A stretch of 64,000 nt of DNA, taken from Butyricimonas sp. Marseille-P3923 (GTDB lineage Bacteria; Bacteroidota; Bacteroidia; Bacteroidales; Marinifilaceae). Shown in pieces: positions 63,527 through 64,000 of this stretch. Where the stretch lies: positions 1,178,001-1,242,000 of the forward strand of contig NZ_FXXL01000007.1 of NCBI RefSeq assembly GCF_900184685.1, given 5' to 3'. Each line of letters opens with the position of its first letter. Position 1 is the stretch's first letter. The position numbers were made by a program, and so were the translations under genes. Below the pieces are notes generated by a model, which saw nothing but the letters and a program-made list of their open reading frames with translations, did no database searches and was not told where the DNA came from.

Positions 63527-64000
63527 TCACTCGACATCTTTGATATATACTAATGCCACGCAACCACTTCCTATCCAAGGATCAAGAGCCTTATTCGTTT
63601 TCGGATCGAAAGGCAGAATACCATCGCTCTCATCCCCAAACATTCCGTATATCAGCCCGGTCGTCGGGTCGTACACCTGATCGACAAAATAATTATCAAT
63701 GGTTGCAATAACCGGATTGTTATAGTCATCGCCATACCACTCGTATTCTTCACCAAATTCATGTACGGTTGTTTTAGCTGTAGCGTCCTCTCCTTCATTG
63801 TTCTTGAATACATAATGATTATCACCTGTTTTCACAAAACGGAAAGATTTCATCATATCCTCTGCTGCAGGATAATCATAATAATCATCAGTCAAATCTG
63901 CAACGATGGATATATGATACGCAACATCCCCCATATCAAGACGCAAACCGGCAAATATATAGCTTTCTCCATATAAGAATGTACCACCCGTGGAATAAAG
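63527..64000 (-). CDS. Secreted or surface hypothetical protein, C-terminal part (cut by window edge)
   Basis: The frame is open to base 64000, so the gene begins outside the window; 157 codons are visible and the ATG-like start inside is not needed. The visible part has a run YYDYPAAEDMMKSFRFV, acidic stretches and repeated Asp/Gly/Tyr segments (DQVYDPTTGLIYGMFGDESDG) that suggest an extracytoplasmic beta-rich or metal-binding domain. No family recognised. A terminator follows. Confidence 0.6.
   Translation of the reverse strand, partial: LYSTGGTFLYGESYIFAGLRLDMGDVAYHISIVADLTDDYYDYPAAEDMMKSFRFVKTGDNHYVFKNNEGEDATAKTTVHEFGEEYEWYGDDYNNPVIATIDNYFVDQVYDPTTGLIYGMFGDESDGILPFDPKTNKALDPWIGSGCVALVYIKDVE

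Overview
The window looks like chromosomal DNA of a gut-type Bacteroidales bacterium. The support is three SusC/SusD-type loci controlled by ECF sigma/FecR pairs, lipoproteins with Bacteroidota-style lipoboxes, promoter-like TTTG-N19-TAnnTTTG sites, and family choices typical of the phylum (DUF4843, PKD-like lipoprotein, DUF3575/DUF3868, DUF6266-like, CCC-motif membrane protein). A Butyricimonas/Odoribacter relative is my guess only; nothing here fixes the genus.

Layout. 1-11.6 kb: the end of one FecR/SusC locus (SusC cut by the window edge) with a divergent sigma factor, then a complete leftward operon sigma-FecR-SusC-SusD-DUF4843-PKD-like lipoprotein. 12-25 kb: housekeeping and small membrane genes (SPFH/GYF plus zinc-ribbon pair, cinA, M48 protease, class I fumarase, rubredoxin, aldehyde dehydrogenase, DMT transporter, miaA, an IS1096-passenger-like protein, CCC-motif and DUF2752 membrane proteins, class V aminotransferase). 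25.3-29.2 kb: an AT-rich pair, a small secreted protein and a large ABC-2 permease fused to an M1-peptidase-like domain that lacks HExxH. 29.4-35.2 kb: a rightward run rsfS-ftsH-DUF2007-cdsA-psd-panB-RluA-type synthase. 35.2-47.6 kb: a leftward locus thioredoxin-like lipoprotein, sigma, FecR, SusC, SusD, 65-residue lipoprotein, larger lipoprotein, secreted zinc metalloprotease. 47.7-55.7 kb: accessory-looking genes (two divergent DUF6266-like proteins, two paralogous HTH regulators flanking an HU gene, DUF3575 and DUF3868/OmpA outer-membrane genes without a fimbrillin, a GlsB/YeaQ protein coupled to phospholipase A). 55.9-61.6 kb: gpmA, exonuclease III, an HD protein, nicotinamidase plus nicotinate phosphoribosyltransferase (NAD salvage), a uracil-DNA-glycosylase-like protein and a flavin reductase. 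61.7-63.2 kb: an intact-looking IS3-family element. A secreted or surface hypothetical gene runs off the right edge.

The most unusual feature is non-coding. Many intergenic gaps are filled by elements of one architecture: an arm made of several degenerate 7-10 bp tandem units, a core, and a second arm carrying the same units in inverted orientation. At least four unrelated sequence families follow this plan (AGTTTATA-, AAGTTACA-, AAAATTGA- and TTTATGATT-type units), and two more loci resemble it. The AGTTTATA-type family occurs five times with a conserved core containing a CGGCAGC/GCTGCCG hairpin; two near-identical copies flank gpmA in inverted orientation. These elements often fill the gap between two genes completely, and they create false N-terminal extensions of flanking reading frames.

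Working model: the three sigma/FecR modules regulate outer-membrane uptake operons by surface signalling; the locus at 35-46 kb ends in a secreted metzincin, which hints at a protein or peptide substrate. All start codons given as revised were chosen from ribosome-binding sites, promoter position or signal peptides in the sequence.
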